Positions 6,326 through 7,016 of a stretch of 7,016 nt of DNA are shown here, piece by piece. The stretch's first letter is position 1. Each line of letters opens with the position of its first letter. The position numbers and the translations under genes are program-made. The notes below the pieces were generated by a model that saw only the letters and a list, made by a program, of their open reading frames with translations, was not told the DNA's origin and did no database searches. This DNA comes from Anaerolineales bacterium (GTDB taxonomy: Bacteria > Chloroflexota > Anaerolineae > Anaerolineales > E44-bin32): the NCBI GenBank assembly GCA_011772595.1, contig WVZH01000109.1:230-7245 (forward strand), read 5' to 3'.

Positions 6326-6466
6326 ATGCCTTAGAAAGGTGTTACCGAGACAAAACAAAGACAAAGATTCCTCGAAGATTATCAACGGAACTACTACTCC
6401 ATCACTGAGTTGGCAGAGCGTTTCTGTATCTCTAGAAAGACAGCCTATAAGTGGATCAATCGCTAA
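6326..6466 (+). pseudogene. remnant of an IS481-type transposase N-terminus
   Basis: Reading from ATG at 6326, the frame gives MP, then TAG, then KGVTETKQRQRFLEDY and on through NYYSITELAERFCISRKTAYKWINR to TAA at 6464-6466. This resembles the helix-turn-helix start of IS481-type transposases, where MPWK...R..F...Y....S...L...FGISRKTGYKW is typical. The third codon, Trp (TGG) in relatives, is TAG here. Reading stops after 46 codons, and the DDE catalytic domain is absent. GGAGGT (6313-6318) still lies before the ATG. The element is dead and badly truncated, and no inverted repeats or target duplications were identified. It fills most of the 215-base gap between the two cassette 2 genes. The family call rests on recalled motif similarity. 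Confidence 0.7.
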
Positions 6467-6483
6467 TCATTCTTCTAACTGAT

Positions 6484-6786
6484 ATGCGTATGGAACCTAT
6501 GACAACAACCTCCATCGTGGAGCGGCTGGACACCGTCGATCCCGACGACTATTGCACGGCGTACGCGTTGGAAGTCACAGCGGGCCAAGAAGCTATGGTC
6601 ATCTTCGTCCCGAAACGCGCATTCAAGCAAGTGAAGGTGGGTAGCTGCTACTCCTTTACGTACCATAGGCTTGAGACAGTTCCATACATTGAAGCCCTCG
6701 GGCCGTTCAACTGGCAATACGGGGGAATGACGAGTGCATGTTACGTGACGAACATTGCAGTTGCGGATGACTCTGCCTGCCGGTGA
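6484..6786 (+). CDS. hypothetical small protein in cassette 2
   Basis: This encodes 100 residues from ATG 6484; in-frame ATG codons at 6490 and 6499 would give 98 or 95. No good Shine-Dalgarno precedes any of them. A GTG start at 6451 was not chosen because it overlaps the transposase remnant. The product appears soluble and cytoplasmic, with no signal peptide or membrane segment and an alternating pattern typical of a small beta-rich domain (YALEVTAGQEAMVIFVP, SCYSFTYHRLETVPYIEALG). It ends CYVTNIAVADDSACR, and four Cys are scattered without a metal-site spacing. I do not recognise the family. The attC begins 26 bases after the stop, the usual position for a cassette gene, which supports it being real. 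Confidence 0.6.
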   Translation: MRMEPMTTTSIVERLDTVDPDDYCTAYALEVTAGQEAMVIFVPKRAFKQVKVGSCYSFTYHRLETVPYIEALGPFNWQYGGMTSACYVTNIAVADDSACR

Positions 6787-6811
6787 GGGACAGTCCCATC
6801 AACCTGGCGCC

Positions 6812-6935
6812 GCCTAACAATTCGCTGGAGCAGACCGGGGATCCAGGGCGAATTGCATGCTATGACGATCGATAGGGATAGTCTAAAAGCTTGATCAGGA
6901 GCAAGCCCCGGCTGCTCAGCTCGAGGCCGTTAGGC
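6812..6935 (+). repeat. attC recombination site of cassette 2
   Basis: The 124-base site has R'' GCCTAAC (6812-6818), L'' CTGGAGCAG (6825-6833), L' CTGCTCAG (6912-6919) and R' GTTAGGC (6929-6935). L'' and L' pair apart from one extra G. After an extra A (6834), CCGGGG (6835-6840) pairs with CCCCGG (6906-6911), a longer stem than in the first site. The first 25 bases from R'' are identical to those of the first attC, as are 13 bases around L' (6910-6922 versus 5477-5489). The central loop differs in length and sequence, as is normal between attC sites. Crossover is between G6929 and T6930. Confidence 0.92.
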
Positions 6936-7016
6936 GGATTGCCTAGTACTCATCGAATTGGAATTCGATGCCCACTGTGTGAAAATTAGTGTGTCCCGAC
7001 AATCTGCTTCCGGACC
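6930..7016 (+). mobile_element. integron gene cassette 3, start only
   Basis: Sequence after the second attC crossover begins a third cassette that runs off the window. The first 87 bases hold no usable ORF: the ATG at 6969 stops after four codons. They contain a 20-base palindrome at 6951-6970. By analogy with the two complete cassettes, its own attC should begin with a complement of GTTAGGCGGATTGCC. Confidence 0.6.
6951..6970. repeat. 20-base palindrome at the start of cassette 3
   Basis: CATCGAATT (6951-6959) and AATTCGATG (6962-6970) are perfect reverse complements around GG. There is no T-run. It could be an operator or a transcript hairpin between cassettes; nothing else supports a function. 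Confidence 0.45.

Larger units (their letters stand above)
5497..6929 (+). mobile_element. integron gene cassette 2 (membrane protein, IS relic, small gene)
   Basis: This 1,433 bp unit runs between the crossover points of the two attC sites. It holds two genes on the + strand with a transposase fragment between them, and no attC-like structure separates the genes. The start (5496-5511) and the bases leading into its attC (6803-6818) are complementary at 14 of 16 positions, seven of nine beyond the core. This favours one original cassette rather than two fused by loss of an attC. Two-gene cassettes are uncommon. Confidence 0.8.

Noticed and set aside
6470..6478. TTCTAAC resembling an attC R'' box between the cassette 2 genes
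   Set aside because: No L'' box follows and no paired L'/R' half lies downstream at a suitable distance, so it is not an attC.
6975..7016. Possible insertion sequence end near the right edge (TGTGTGAAAATTAGTGTGTCC region)
   Set aside because: It loosely resembles some IS termini, but no partner repeat or transposase frame is visible before the window ends.

Overview
The window joins a conserved bacterial chromosomal segment (about 1-3600) to the left end of an integron gene-cassette array that has no visible integrase (about 3789-7016). No ribosomal or other firm taxonomic marker is present. The clostridial-type pyruvate phosphate dikinase, the lipoprotein with a Ser/Thr/Pro-rich linker and TolB-like propeller, and the overall style fit an environmental Chloroflexota (Anaerolineae-like) bacterium; that assignment is an inference from style only.

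Left part. A small Rieske-type [2Fe-2S] ferredoxin gene (231-581) follows a leader with a candidate extended -10 promoter and a 24-base dyad. After a 272-base gap come a good sigma70-type promoter (735-763), a strong ribosome binding site and a full-length pyruvate phosphate dikinase gene (ppdK, 854-3544), closed by a clear intrinsic terminator (3572-3600). These are ordinary metabolic genes.

Right part. From 3789 the sequence changes character. A GTTAGGC core site opens cassette 1 (3790-5496). It carries one AT-rich gene for a secreted or lipid-anchored beta-propeller protein and ends in a 103-base attC site. Cassette 2 (5497-6929) carries a four-helix membrane protein gene, a dead fragment of an IS481-type transposase N-terminus and a small unrecognised gene, and ends in a 124-base attC. 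Cassette 3 (from 6930) is cut by the window edge. The two attC sites share identical R''/L'' blocks and identical L' blocks, with an extra unpaired base in L'' and a second extra A further in, as expected of recombination sites that act as folded single strands. The first bases of each complete cassette are complementary to the bases just outside R'' of that cassette's own attC, so each cassette's circular form can be reconstructed.

No intI gene and no complete attC precede the first core site. The arrangement is best read as a CALIN (cluster of attC sites lacking an integrase) or the start of an array whose integrase lies elsewhere, placed just after the ppdK terminator. A candidate promoter at 3674-3703 could drive the first cassettes. 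All cassette genes lie on the + strand with attC downstream. Their functions are unknown, which is where novelty is most likely.
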